From NCBI RefSeq assembly GCF_040436345.1, contig NC_133220.1:7442436-7506435 (forward strand): a stretch of 64,000 nucleotides of DNA. Reading direction: 5' to 3'. A program made the translations under genes and the position numbers. How positions within the stretch are numbered: the first letter of the stretch is position 1; each line of letters begins with the position of its first letter. Shown here in pieces: positions 52,071-64,000 of this stretch. The notes under the pieces are model-generated. The model did not search any database and had not been told where the DNA came from. It was given only the letters and a program-made list of their open reading frames with translations. Source of the DNA: Pagrus major. Taxonomy: Eukaryota; Chordata; Actinopteri; Spariformes; Sparidae.

Positions 52071-53693
52071 CTCTCTGTTCCCCGTTTCTTTTCTGCCAAT
52101 CAGTGGTCTGCAGTGTTTTAATTCCACCCCTTAGTTTCAGGACAGTGTGCTTGGTACCTCAACAGAAGGCTGATGAAAAACAGGACGGCACAGAACGACT
52201 CTTTTATCACCATCCACAACTTTTGATAATAGAAATGACAATATAACCATTGTAATGTGTAATGTGTAATGAGCTGAAGTAGATTGCTTGGTGGAAACAA
52301 GGCTACACTGTATGACTGTGATAGACGGATTTATTGGACAGCTTTAGCTCCTGTGAATTCAATTTCAGCAGCTGCTCAGGTTCTAACCTAAAATTTATGA
52401 CAATAGGCCTACACCTACACGCATTAGGAGGGTTCTTCTTGTTGTAGGTCAACATTTTGATTTCTAGTGTGAGTAAAACATACACAGACAGCCAAAATAG
52501 TACAGAACCACTGCTTTCTGAGTCCATTTTGAAATAAATCGAGTAGCAGTCATAAAAACTCCACAGGTGTTTATGATCACACAATCAAACTGATTCAATC
52601 ACTGCTGCCCCCAATAAGATAAGTTGATGTACTATTAGAGCAGTAATAGCTACTTTATAAATCGTATTGTCTTGAAATTTTATTTTTCTTTACAACAAAA
52701 ATGTAGGATTTCATGAATCATGAATCGTAGAAGCCACAGTTTGATAATCTGGGAACTGCTGTCAATGATCACAACGCCAGACTCCTCTTTGAATTGATGA
52801 AAAATTCAGAGTGATGATTCAGAGGTCTGGAATCAGACTACACAAGCCTCATGTTCCCATCTGGAACACTGTACAACTTCTTGAGGCTTTTTAGGATTAG
52901 ACACATGCAGACAACGAATGGGAATATTCAACCTGTGAGGTGTACAGTATGAGTCACAAATCCAAACAAGAATTTCGGTTGTATTCCTCTGGTTTCCCTG
53001 ATCCCCTTTCACTGCCAGCACATGTAGCACGTTGAGGAGTTCATTCATTTGCTTTTGTGTTATCAAATTAGCACCTCAGTCCTCAGGGCGATGGTGGAGC
53101 CATAATGACTATTTAAGAATGAGTCACGATAAAATGTGGTCTTTGCATCACATGTCGTCTACCCTTATGCAACACATATTCAGTGAAAGCTGTTATTATC
53201 AGAGCTGTAAGCCAACTTTATCATAATATTTTCCCCTGAAAGCCGGAGGTTGAGGATCATTTACTTCAGTAGCAGACGGATCTAAAGGACGACTGGAACA
53301 GAAAAGCTAAAATGTGAAGAGGACCAAAACCTCAGCTCTGTCTTTGGTAAGACAAATTGGAAATATTAGGTAATTAAATGCAGACAAAAATAAACCTAAA
53401 AGTAGAAAAGCAATAAAAACAACAATCAGTATGTCTGTACAGTTTCTAGTAGCTGGCAATCATCGTCTCATCATACTTCAGCTGGAAAACTTTCAATGAG
53501 CCGAAGATCAGAGATCAAAGTTTTTCCTGTTGAAAAGAGAGAATTCTTCTCGGCTGCCAACATGTACAGCTGCTGCAGTCATCAGTCTTACAAAGCAAAC
53601 ACAGGAAGGAGCAATCTAATAGTCATTAGTCACGTGACCTCCTCAGTGCTCCTCAGGATGAGGACATGTCGCTGATAAATTCACTCAAAACTT

Positions 53694-54038
53694 CAGGTCC
53701 AGTGTGTAGGATTTAGGGAGGTTTATGGTGCAGAAAAGAAATTCATTAGTGTATAATCACCTGTAATTAAGGTGAATCATTGCGTTTTCTTTACCTTAGA
53801 ATGATCCTTATATATCTACAGAGGGCACGTGTCCTCCTCCATGGAGTCTGCCATGTTGCACCACCGTGTTTCTACAGTAGTCCAGAACAGACAAACAAAA
53901 CATTGGCTCTAGAGAGGGCCACTCACGTTTTTAGCGGTTTTTGCTGGCCGCATTGGAGAGGATGAGGTGGGGAGTATTCAGGTGGTTGCAATCTGCAACC
54001 TCACTTTTAGATGCCACTAAATCCTACATACTGAACCT
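53694..54038. mobile_element. Complete ~345-bp TIR element
   Basis: AGGTCCAGTGTGTAGGATTT at the left and AAATCCTACATACTGAACCT at the right are inverted copies with few mismatches. The interior (CACCGTGTTTCTACAGTAGT, TGGCTCTAGAGAGGGCCACT) matches my memory of an abundant teleost MITE. Non-coding. Confidence 0.75.
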
Positions 54039-57000
54039 TCAAGTGCTCAGCAGATATTTCATCAGGTAGAGATAATTGGTCTAAGGCTGGAACTTCATTC
54101 ACTTTCAAAACAGGATGAATTATTTCAGGATAAAAGTCAGTATATTATAACATGGGTGTTATTATTGTAATTTTAGTGACATCACTTAAATGAATGAGAA
54201 ATGAAAAAAAAAAAGTATTTATTTATTTTATTTTCAGTTGTTGCTTTGATCTTGGATGCAGTGGATTATCTTACTTTAGCAGCCCTCTGAAAGGTATTCA
54301 AATAAAACAGTGACCATGAACCACAAGTAGAACTATATTTTAAGGAGTCACAAGCTAAAAAGGTTGGAAACCACTGATCTTATTCATTTTTTTGAGGGTA
54401 AAAAAAACTGAGGGCCCTTAACACTGCAATCCTAACTTTATCTAATGAGTTGTTAAGGAGGTGTAGGATTATGCATGTTGAGAGGAATAGTGTGCTTGTT
54501 TAATGTATAATCACAGAGCAATTTAAGTACAAAATGCAAAAAAAGGCAAAAAAAAACAACTACTTATGTAACTTACATAACATTACTATTCTACCAATAA
54601 TTTATGATATTGCTGTGGGTGCACATAGTTATCTGTGGGCACTCAAGCTCCCCAGCACTCAAGGAATCCAAGCCTATGTTGAAATATTTATAAATTATCA
54701 GATTTTTTCAATGTTGGAATCAGCCTCAAAAGTTCCTGCATCAGGTAGACTCATGCTGAGGTGAGGTCATGGACAAGTCTGAGGATGGTGAACACTCCCA
54801 GCAGCAGGTAACATGTTGAGTTGTGACCCTGTCACAGCTCTATTAAAATGTTTCCTGGAATCAAGATGTTCCTGTGGCACTAAACCAACAGCAGCGCTGA
54901 GGCAACTCTTTGGCACCGTCGCCTTGCAAGTTGCCCCGGTGACTCACAGCTTTAAAAGGCTCAGCTGGAGGAATTCTCCTCTACATAAGAGTACAACAAG
55001 CTCCAGACGGTGCAGAGCCGTCACAGACGTTTGATGGGTTGGAAAGTATGAGGCTTTGAGAGACAAGAGACATCCTGACCGCCTCCCATCAGGAACGCAG
55101 ACCAGCTCCCATCAGGAAATAATCTCTAACATTTAATTTGCAGTTTGAATACTGGAATACTGTAATTCAAACAATTACGCCATATATTTTTTTCACAACC
55201 ACAAAGCAATTTCCCTCTTTGGACTATTGAAGCAACTGAATTAAATCTCTCTGTGGCAGACCAGTCAGCTGAGGTTTTCATGCACAAGGAAAGAAGAGAA
55301 GATGACGGCACAACAAAGGTCCACAACAACAAAAGTTCAACATTTTAAAGGATGCTTTTGTACTTGATGGACACATAGTGAGACAAAAGACAATCAGGCT
55401 ATACTATATGCATAATACAATAGGATTCACGGTTAGATTTGTGGAAGAACAAAGACTGTGTCCTCTCAAAGTTCACAGAAAGCATAAAACTCTCAAGCAA
55501 GTTTACATCAGGGTCTAATCAGATCCCTGCAATGTTTGCGAAAATGGTATGCTTTAATCTCAAAAATCTGGCTCATAACAGAGTATTGTTTCAGCAGAGC
55601 TATGAAACCGTGATTACGAGGCACTGGAAACTAACCCTGAGGTTTTTAACGAGAGAACCATAAATGTGGCTTTGCTTACATATCAGACAATTAGTAGCTT
55701 ACACTGGACTTGATGTAAAGCTCAGCTCAGTGTTGAAATTCAGCAACAGTGCAGTGCTTTTCAAACTTTAGCTGCGACTGGTAAGATGTCTGAATCATCA
55801 GGTAAACAACTAAAACCATGTCTGTCTTTGTTGGTGACCAAGCAGCTCACTTACAAAGATGTGCTGAGGTGTTCATGGTCACTTGTTGATGGCGTTTGAG
55901 ACCTTTATGACTCATGATATCATCTCAGACTTTGGATATTGTTTTATGGTTATATGGCATAAGTGACAATGTGTGTCACTGCCATTGCCTGAATGCAGGT
56001 ACACACTGAGAATATACTTTGCATGCTGGAACAGGACATTCCCAGAGCCCAGCATTAGGCAGAAAGTAGTAAAAAAATATGTTTTTTCGCTTAGAGGGAG
56101 AAGGCTTTGTTATATACATGGATACATACAAATGGAATATTACCTTCAGTTATTTCACAAGCTGTAGAACATGAGTCATCTAAGAATGATTCCTAAATAT
56201 TTGCCTGAGGAGACATATTCAATAGTTTTGCTGTGGTATGGAACAATAAATGGGTGAAACAATAGTCAATGTTACAACAGTCGTTTAGTAAACACAAGTC
56301 TGTAAATGAAATTCAATCTGAACCAAATATTGTACTTGAAATACTATACGTTTTCTAGGACAGTTGGAAAGTGCTGGTGAGAAAAACTAATTTAAGATGC
56401 TTTAAAAAATGGGAAACTTCAAAGAGTATGTTGAACATGGGAGAGTTCAGCAGGCTTCTTGTTGATGAGATGATCATCTAACCAGATCTCTGTCGGTTTG
56501 GAAAATATGATTTCCCCAACACAAAGATGCATTAAAACCAGAACACAGACCCGCTCCCAGCTTGGTTGGTCTGCCTGCCAAACCAGGGCATATTTGGATG
56601 GTCTGGCTCTGCCATAAGTTGTGCCTCAGAATGCAGTTCTAGCTCAGCTCAGCAGAAAATACCAGCACTGGATGGAAAAAGGAAAAGTTTAACACGTGAA
56701 CCCCTGAGGGAGCAAGCTCCTGTTAGCTTTTCCATTCTTGGGAGGTATTTCTCATTTCTGCCTCAGACGTAAAGCTTCAGGCTTTCCTGCTGTGCCTTGT
56801 TAGGATACACATCATGCAGAACACAACACTAAACATACAGTGATGACTGGATGTTGCACAGCATCACTTCTGTTTATCCTCCGTCTCTCCTGTCTCTGCT
56901 TTCCATTTAAAGAAGCCATCTATAACACAAGATAACATTTATCATCCTGTGTGATAATGCCAGTTATTCCTAGTTGGGTAATAAGACTTTTCTAGAAATA

Positions 57001-57294
57001 AGTGTCAATATTTTGAAACACGATCTGAGATTAGATGGAGGTGTAACTTAAATGTTGCAGGTTTGTATTTCAAAAAGAAGTTCCTAAGCTGTAGTTTATG
57101 CACACCTGAGGGCAAGAATGTAGTGAGCAAAGATGGATGATTTAATAGTCCATAGCTCTAATCAGATTTATTGGGGTAAAACTCTTTTTCCCTCCTCTCT
57201 GAACACTCTGAACAGTCATGTTGTCTTTCTTTGAAACTGCAAAGAACTTCCATACGGACCATGACTTGTTTGGCTCTGTGGTCTTCAACACGTG

Positions 57295-57455
57295 GCTTCT
57301 TCGCTTTCTTCTTGTTCTTCGTCTTCTTCTTCTTCTGCCTAATCTTTGTATTCTTCTTCTCCTTCATTTTCTTCTTCTTCTCCATTTTTTTTTCTTCTTT
57401 GTCTTTTTTCTTAGTCTTCTTCATTTTCTTCTGCCTCTTCCTCTTCTTTGACATT
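57295..57455. repeat. CTT/TTC-rich polypyrimidine tract
   Basis: About 160 bp of almost pure C/T in TTC-type triplets with T runs. On the - strand it gives a Lys/Glu-rich frame, which is a by-product of composition. Confidence 0.85.
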
Positions 57456-58341
57456 TGGTGAATCAAAAACCAACTTTAAAAGGTACATACCACCACCTAC
57501 TGTATCAGAGCGTGTAGATGCTGCACTTGTTGAGTCAATGAAAGCAATTTGGCTTTGTAGTAGCGGGTGTATTTATGAGCTAAAATGTCATTATTGGCCA
57601 ATAATAGCCGATAATATAAACTTCCCATTATCTGGCCGATCATCAGCCATATATATATATAAATATAAATAGAGCATCTCTACTCTTAACCATGAAGATC
57701 AACTGCTACCTTAGGACAAGCATCACTACATCTCAAACATCCCCCTGCTGATCATTTCACTGATATCCATCCAAATGTACTGTGGGTCAACACGGCAGCC
57801 TTGGCTTTTTGTTTGGGGAATTCAGTTATTATGGAGCTGCCAGATGAAGGAATTCCTCAAACAAAACGACGGATCATCATCCATAAAATCCCTGGCAGGG
57901 TCGGCTCACCTCTATCCTGTTGATGTTTCACTGAGAAAACCCAGACAGCTTGAGCAGCTGTATGGTCCCACTATCCTTGCTTAACCCAGTGCCAATAGGC
58001 CTTAATATAGGATCCATTCATGTTGATGTAAAATATTTAATATGGCAGTCTGCCGTGTAGAGAGAGAGGAGGTGACAGACCTATCATTATGTTCTATATA
58101 AAGACTTGAGCATTAAGGAGTCTGAAGCTAACTATCCTGGCATCACTTTAAAGCTCCTGATGAAAAGCACATGACTAATGTCCTAACGATGCCTTTTCAA
58201 TCCTACTGTAGCCTCGGAGACGTACACATGGTGTGATCACACAAAGAGTCGAGAACTCCTAACTGAAACTGAACCTCTCACCCTAACAGAAGAGGTTTTT
58301 CCGTTGGTGGGGGTGTTCTGGGGTCTGGTTTTTTTTTTCTG

Positions 58342-58490
58342 GAGAGAGAGAGAGAGAGAGTGACGCTGTTCTCCGTTCACTGGGAATGTATTGACTGAGG
58401 ATCCAACTCTCAGCCTTCCAGCTGGACCCTGCTGCTGCTCTGCTCACTGCGTGGGGTTTAAACCAGGACACAAACACACCTGACGGCTGA
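58342..58490 (+). promoter_or_regulatory. aspn: Candidate 5' non-coding exon of aspn
   Basis: A (GA)n run (58342-58360) is followed by a more GC-rich stretch ending in GGCTGAG/GTAGGA, a good donor near 58491. The first recognised aspn coding exon has an acceptor at 62027, 43 nt before the ATG, so an upstream non-coding exon is required; this is the best-looking candidate. Inference only. Confidence 0.25.
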
Positions 58491-59111
58491 GGTAGGACAC
58501 ACCCTGGATTTATTTGCAAAACATCTACCTTGACTTTTTAAGTTTTTCAACTAGTGGATCTGGCATGTTTTATTTTCAGAGAATGCAGAATATCATGTGT
58601 CTTTAGGTCAGTTTACATGACTTCTGCTGAACACCTCCACAGGTAGTGGAGCAACAGGACTAGGCTGCAAATTTTAGCCTGAAAAACTCCCCTTTACCAG
58701 CAGATCTGGGTCTTAATTGTCAGGAAAACTGATGGATTTTAAGAAGGTCCAATTGTTTGTGAGTGAGTTAGATTTGCATGCAAATTGCTGAACACAACAA
58801 GACCATTTTTTTAGGAATGTTCATAAGTCTTTGGCTCACATTTTAAGTTAACTACATAATGAGCATAATCTGAAAGGAAGTTGATGTTTAATGGTGGGGT
58901 TTTATGTTAAATGCTGTGGTCATTTATGTGTTACTGTCTTGGAGTCTTGGTTCAAGTTTATCTCATTTGACAAAAATGTTAAGTAATTTTCCATGGAGTT
59001 CAGTCAGAACAAACTTGTAAATACAAACAGGTGAGGGAAATTATCTGAATCACCCCAAATTTTAAAAATTACTTCAACAAAGCAGACAGATGTTACACTA
59101 GTGTGAGTGTT

Positions 59112-59364
59112 GAAACAATTAATTGATTAGTTGATCAACAGAAAAGTATAATTTTGATGGTTCCAGGTGCCTAATGTGAGGATTCACTGTTTTTCTTATC
59201 ATTGTAAACTGAATATTGTGAGACACTGTTTGAGCTGTTGGTAAATAAAGCATTTCCTCTTGAGCTGAAAATGAAATGAGGACACATTTTGCACCATGTT
59301 CTGACAATAACTTATCCTCAGTAATTCTAAAACAATAACTGACAGATTATTTAATGACAATGAT
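59112..59364 (-). mobile_element. MITE-like element, copy K (diverged)
   Basis: TTGAAACAATTAATTGATTA, GTTGATCAACAGAAAAGTAT, GTAAACTGAATATTGTGAGA and TAACTGACAGATTATTTAAT follow the - orientation family order. Confidence 0.6.
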
Positions 59365-60751
59365 GTGTACTGTAAGTTAGTCCCGATGGAGACAGTAGGG
59401 ATGAGCTGGGGATAAATGCTGGTGACATCCCTCGTTTGGATGTTTTATGAGCTTGAACTTCTAGAGAACTGAATATATTTAAGACTGTGAACAAAAGACT
59501 TTAACAGCACCAGTCTGACTGGAGTGAAGTCAGATTGACTGGATCGCATTGCAAGGCTTGTTTGATTACATGAAAGGAACACACAATAATAGCAGAATGA
59601 TCTCCAACTTACCACCAAGTTGCAAAAAAAACTTCAAGAAAACAGCCTTTTCTCTGCACATGTGGAACAAAAGGCAGTGTGGGTGCAGAGGAAGGGTCTT
59701 TGCTGTGTGATATTTTGCTGTCGCAGCAGGATGTGCGACCACCACCACATATTTGTGGGTGGACCAACTGCTCAAGTGGAGGACTCAGACTCCATCAAGA
59801 TTGCCAGAGGCACGCAACCAGACGATCTCAGCCTCTCTGCTGGCTGTTTGAATGTGTAACGGAGGAAGATATATAAATCATTTTGTGAATCACCACAGAT
59901 GCTGAATAGGTGAGCGCTGGAGAAACATTTATGTTGGCTACAAGAACTCCTTTCCAGTAGAGGTTTTCAGAGCCTCATGGAAACACTGATAGAAAAAAGA
60001 GCAGCACTAACTGAAACCAATCACTCCAGGAACTCTGTATGCCCTTTCACCATGCACTGTTTTAGCAATATCTTCCTAAATCAGGCTAATTTGGGGCTGT
60101 CAAACTGAAACTCGTGGAGCACTAAGAACAGTTTTTGTGGGTCTGAGGTGGCACTGTTGAGCATAAAGGTTGCTATAGTTTTACATAAAACCAATCAAAA
60201 AGTTTATTTACAATTGTTTCCAGGTAGAAAACCCTGCATTGTGCATCAGCTTACATACTATTTAATTGTCTTTTTCATGACGTTATCTCAAAGTCTATAC
60301 ATCTCATTCATCTAAAAATGCATGTTTGATGCTTTCATATTTAATGTAAATGTTGTACCCACCTTCACTGAAGTAAGGTTGGAGATCTAATTGTCTGTTG
60401 GGCCACAGACTAAAGAAAACGACAGCTTAAATTTACCTAAAACTAGCAATTAATCCAAGATGTCGCTGTTGGGTAGATATCAAAGATACCAGCAAAGCAA
60501 TGCAGTACATGAAGTAAGCATAGCAGAAACGTCAGATAGGTCGGACCACTGTGTTTGATAAATCTTTAAAGGTTACAGTTACAGCTAAAAATGACAGTGG
60601 AAATAAACAAGTTTGCTGATTGCACATAAAGTATCTCCACAATGCAAATCAACCACCAGTTGTCTAACCGGAAGTGGTGTGGTGGTTGTTACTGAGTTGA
60701 CTACATGGAAAATCACTGCTGAAATGTTTGCATGATGTAACCACTGTAACC

Positions 60752-60960
60752 ACCAGTGGTGGAAAGTCATTATATTTATTCAAGTATTGCACTTAGTACT
60801 GAGGTACTTGTACTTTACTTGTGTATTTCCATTTCATGGTAGTTTATACTTCTTCTCCACAACATTTATTTGGCAGCTGTAGTTACTAGTTAGTAACTAC
60901 CTTTCAGGTGAAGACTACACAAGCAAAACATCTGAATAATTATGTAACATAAGCTAATGC
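60752..60960 (+). repeat. Teleost interspersed repeat
   Basis: ACCAGTGGTGGAAAGTCATT, then GAGGTACTTGTACTTTACTT, GTGTATTTCCATTTCATGGT and CTTCTTCTCCACAACATTTA follow the order of a very common repeat in fish genomes. A reverse fragment is at 838-907. Family name not certain. Confidence 0.65.
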
Positions 60961-62070
60961 ATTATTGAAGATTATTCCCAAAGTATATGAAGCAGTTATT
61001 ATCAGCTCCATCTCAACCGACTACAACATTAAATATTACATGATTACATGGTAATGCATCAATATTGACTAGAGAATGCAATTTCTGAGGAAATTGCAGT
61101 GGGACTAACTTTAAATGAAGGAGCTGCTGAAGAACTATGAAGAATTGGCAATATTAGAAAAGGGATAAAAGGTTTAAAATATAGTGTAAGCAATGAAACG
61201 TGTTAAAATTACAGCTTTAGTGTAACCACTTACATGAGCTTAAGCATACGGAGAAAGAGCTGAGGTGTCATTAAAGTCTCTCAGTTGGAATGAGGGTAAA
61301 ACAGCAGAGATAAGCCCTACGGGTACTGCAATGAGCTGCTGTGCAGGAGAATGAGTTGAGTTGCGTGTGTGTTTGTGTGTTGGTGGCTGTGTGTGGTAAA
61401 AAAGTATTGGACATTAAGGAATGTTTAATTTATGGATTAAGATGGTCGTTAAACTGTGAGTGCTTCACACTAGGCATACTTTGGGTGTCCGGAGGTTAAC
61501 TAACTGTTAACAGTTAACTGCCGAGGGACTCCTGGGACAGGCTGGTTATTTACTAGAGATTCACATAAAGGTGGACTTGTAAACTACAACTTTACGAAAG
61601 ATGGTACGGAGGGGCATCATGGGAAATGTTGGATCCAGTGTTTTCGATATGTCAGCCTCTGCTGCGCTATTCTTTCGTTAATCTGTGTCTCATATGCTGA
61701 TATGATATTACACATCAAATTTGACCAACTTCCACATTCACCATTTCTATAAAGTGCCATTTTACGTCACAGCAAATGAACTTTAAACTATCATAACCTT
61801 TTCACTTGTGCAACCATTACAATGGGTCATTCATGAAGACGATGTAAACTGAGGTAAACTACAGGTTCTGCGCATCTGTCCTGTTATGTTGAAGTTGGAC
61901 TAAAACCGCAGGGAAAAACAAACCAGAAAACATTCCACTGCTTGGACAGGTTATTTCCTCAGTGACATCACAGTCTAGCTCTGTCTATTAGTTTTAGAGC
62001 TGACCTAACATCTGTGTTTTCCTACAGCTCTGCCTGGTTGCCGTTTCACTGCTCAGTCCTCTGTTAAACC

Positions 62071-63027
62071 ATGAGGGTCTTCCTCCTGCTCTGCCTGCTG
62101 GCACTAGGCAATGCCAAACCCTACCAGCCAATCAATGTCATGGACTTCATGAAAAACTTTGACATCATGATGGCTGATGCGGGTGATGATGATGACGATG
62201 ACGATGACGACGACAAAGACGATGACGACGATGATTATGACGATGAGAACTGTCCAGCTGGTTGCCGTTGCTCACCCGGAGTGGTGCAGTGCTCTGACCA
62301 GGGTTAGAAATACACATACATAGTATGAGCACATCTGGATTCACACATTACTGTAAACACAGTGTGTTTAAAGACATCCGCTATGTGAGGTTCATCATTT
62401 AAGATTAGTAAATATGTTTGGTGTTATTCTACAGTGTTTTTCTTCTCCATAAAAAAAACCCTAAAACTAACAACATGTTATTCTGTCTCTTAATACTATT
62501 ATTTCATACACAACTACCTGACTACCCATGTTAGAAAGTGATGATATGAATGTTAGAAACCGCCAGGATTGAAAGCTAGAATTGCTTGATGCATCTTATG
62601 TCAAATACAATGTGAAGGACCATCCCTCACTGAATGACTGACTTAATAAAACTCTCTTTGTTGCAACAGTATACTGAGAGAATATATCAGTCAAGTCATG
62701 TATGACCATGTATGTTCTCCTGAATTAGATAATCACTGATGCATCATTATTTAAGATCTGAGAAGGCAGAGTGAGTCAGAAAGATAGCAATGACTTCTTC
62801 ACCTCTGCATCTCAGTATTTGATATATAACTCATAGGTGTTGTCTGTGTTCTGATTTTCATCACCTTTGGTCCATCTCTGGTCTTTAATCAGGCATTTGT
62901 GTTTCTGTCAACAGGGCAGATCTCTGTGCCTGAGAAGATTCCTGAGGACACTCTGCTCCTAGACCTCCAAAACAATGACATCACTGAGATCAAGGAGGAC
63001 GACTTTAAAGGCCTGAACAGGCTTTAT
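62071..63027 (+). CDS. aspn: Asporin, first two coding exons (continues beyond the window)
   Basis: Asporin is a secreted class I small leucine-rich-repeat protein that binds collagen and, in mammals, TGF-beta. Exons: 62071-62302 (acceptor at 62027 gives a 43-nt 5' UTR piece) and 62915-63027; the phase 1 junction makes Gly. Residues 1-15 are a signal peptide ([15 protein letters not shown]). Residues 39-58 are an acidic tract, D10-K-D6-Y-D2, the asporin hallmark. C61-x3-C65-x-C67-x6-C74 is the class I N-terminal cysteine cap. Exon 2 encodes [19 protein letters not shown] then [16 protein letters not shown], the first LRR, ending exactly where mammalian exons end. The tract separates it from decorin and biglycan; no Ser-Gly glycosaminoglycan site was seen before the cap. 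The remaining LRR exons should lie past 64000. Confidence 0.92.
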
Positions 63028-63479
63028 GTAAGAGAAAAATCTAAACTGGTTTACGTTGCACATTAGTAATCAACAACACAAACAGACCTCAACATCTGGC
63101 ATATCAAGTGAAGAATAGCATCAGTTCATCTCATGAAAACAATCTAAGTGAGCAAATATGCTCCAGTCACGTGTCCAATTTCAAGCTTGAGTAATGTTGA
63201 TGGTATTTTATCAGTCTGAACATGTACTGGGAGTGCCAGTCTTCTCCAAATCTGACCAAATCCAAACCACTAAGGAAATCTTGGCCATATACCACAGAAC
63301 AAGAAGTGGCTAGTTGAAGACCTGAGAGAATGACTTCTTCAAGCTTAAACAGGATGGATACATGAGAAATACATTTTGATTTTATTGTTACCAAGAAGAC
63401 TTACACCGAGTCTACACAGCAAGCATATGAAAGCAGCATGTTGGCAGTTGGCATTTGGTCTTCACATGTAGATTCAAAT

Positions 63480-63620
63480 ATTATTCAATTAGCAAATGCT
63501 TTTGTCCAAAGCAACATAAAAGTGAGGTACAACACAAGCCACAGTGGGGCAAGGAGAAACCTCTGAGAATAAGTGTCTAAAAGGCACGCTTCAAGTGTGC
63601 AGATCTTTTGAAATGAAACT
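63480..63620 (+). repeat. SINE-like repeat in aspn intron
   Basis: TTAGCAAATGCTTTTGTCCA followed by AAGCAACATAAAAGTGAGGT resembles a widespread teleost repeat (TTTAGCAGACGCTTTT.TCC). The rest of 63028-64000 shows no further aspn exon. Confidence 0.4.
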
Positions 63621-64000
63621 CAAGCAAGTTAATTTCTCCACCCGAGAAGACAGAGAAAGACAGAGACATCTAGACATCTCAGAAACAGAAAACAGCATGC
63701 TCGCATCCACCATTTGTTCTACAGCACGATTGTTAATACTTTCAGGGGAAAATATGAGATAGAGATCAACCAATGAATTCCTACTAAAGGAACAAAATGC
63801 CTGGACTGCAATCAGAACATTAAATTAGTCGCATTCAGACTATAATGACATTATCATGTTTTAGCTTGTAAAGTTAGCAGATGAGAGGAAACAGCTCAGT
63901 AATGTCAGTCTAAATTCAGCCTGCAGTCTTACAAGATGGAAGTCTCTGTATACAAAACTCCCAGTTGAGGAGTAGAGGCAGTAACAGAAGTTCTGTCTTT

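Larger units (their letters stand above)
48834..62027. other. Spacer between ecm2 and the aspn coding exons
   Basis: No protein-coding exon was recognised on the + strand. The - strand should be cenpp intron by synteny, and any short cenpp exon here was missed. Contents: an inverted-repeat element (51599-52070), a complete TIR element (53694-54038), a CTT-rich pyrimidine tract (57295-57455), a candidate aspn 5' exon (58360-58490), a MITE-like copy (59112-59364) and a repeat at 60752-60960. Confidence 0.5.

Noticed and set aside
54813..55034. Possible LINE reverse-transcriptase tail (KLQTVQSRHRRL in one frame)
   Set aside because: Only a dozen residues are suggestive and the flanking frame is closed; too little to call.
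57158..57466. 102-aa Lys/Glu-rich - strand frame
   Set aside because: Produced by the CTT-rich pyrimidine tract; no similarity or gene context.

Overview
This is teleost genomic DNA, most likely from a percomorph-like ray-finned fish. The genes have short conserved exons with GT..AG introns. The introns and spacers are full of TG/CA microsatellites and of dispersed repeat families that I recognise as typical of teleosts. No prokaryotic gene, tRNA, rRNA, CRISPR array or virus was seen.

Four genes can be assembled exon by exon. (1) ippk (inositol-pentakisphosphate 2-kinase), + strand, 14 coding exons from 1626 to 16484, complete, 497 aa, followed by a probable 4.5-kb 3' UTR. (2) cenpp (centromere protein P), - strand, only its last three coding exons (21087-23323); its 3' end meets the ippk 3' end tail to tail, with opposing poly(A) signals about 40 bp apart. 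(3) ecm2 (extracellular matrix protein 2), + strand, 11 coding exons from 32758 to 48833, complete, 885 aa: signal peptide, basic stretch, von Willebrand C domain, very long Glu-rich repeat region, about 14 leucine-rich repeats. (4) aspn (asporin), + strand, first two coding exons only (62071-63027), running off the right edge.

Gene order and orientation match the human 9q22 block IPPK-ECM2-ASPN with CENPP antisense across it. In human, ECM2 and ASPN sit inside CENPP introns. The missing 5' cenpp exons are therefore expected on the - strand to the right, either in the ecm2/aspn interval or beyond the window; I could not find them with confidence.

The ippk product acts in inositol phosphate metabolism. 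CENP-P belongs to the constitutive centromere-associated network. ECM2 and asporin are secreted leucine-rich-repeat matrix proteins from neighbouring, probably tandem-duplicated genes. Apart from that, the linkage looks like old synteny and not a functional operon.

The non-coding part holds at least twelve copies or fragments of one MITE-like family whose ends carry GAGCTGCAAC and its inverse, two related tRNA-derived-SINE-like copies, an L1-type ORF1 relic in ippk intron 3, several inverted-repeat-bounded elements, a T-rich tandem array in the last cenpp intron, and a perfect 17-bp hairpin in the ippk 3' UTR. No clearly undescribed system was found. The most interesting points are the ecm2 helix-periodic Glu-rich repeats, TG-repeat splice acceptors, a recursive-splice-like site at the ecm2 VWC exon, the interrupted asporin Asp tract, and the ippk/cenpp tail-to-tail junction.
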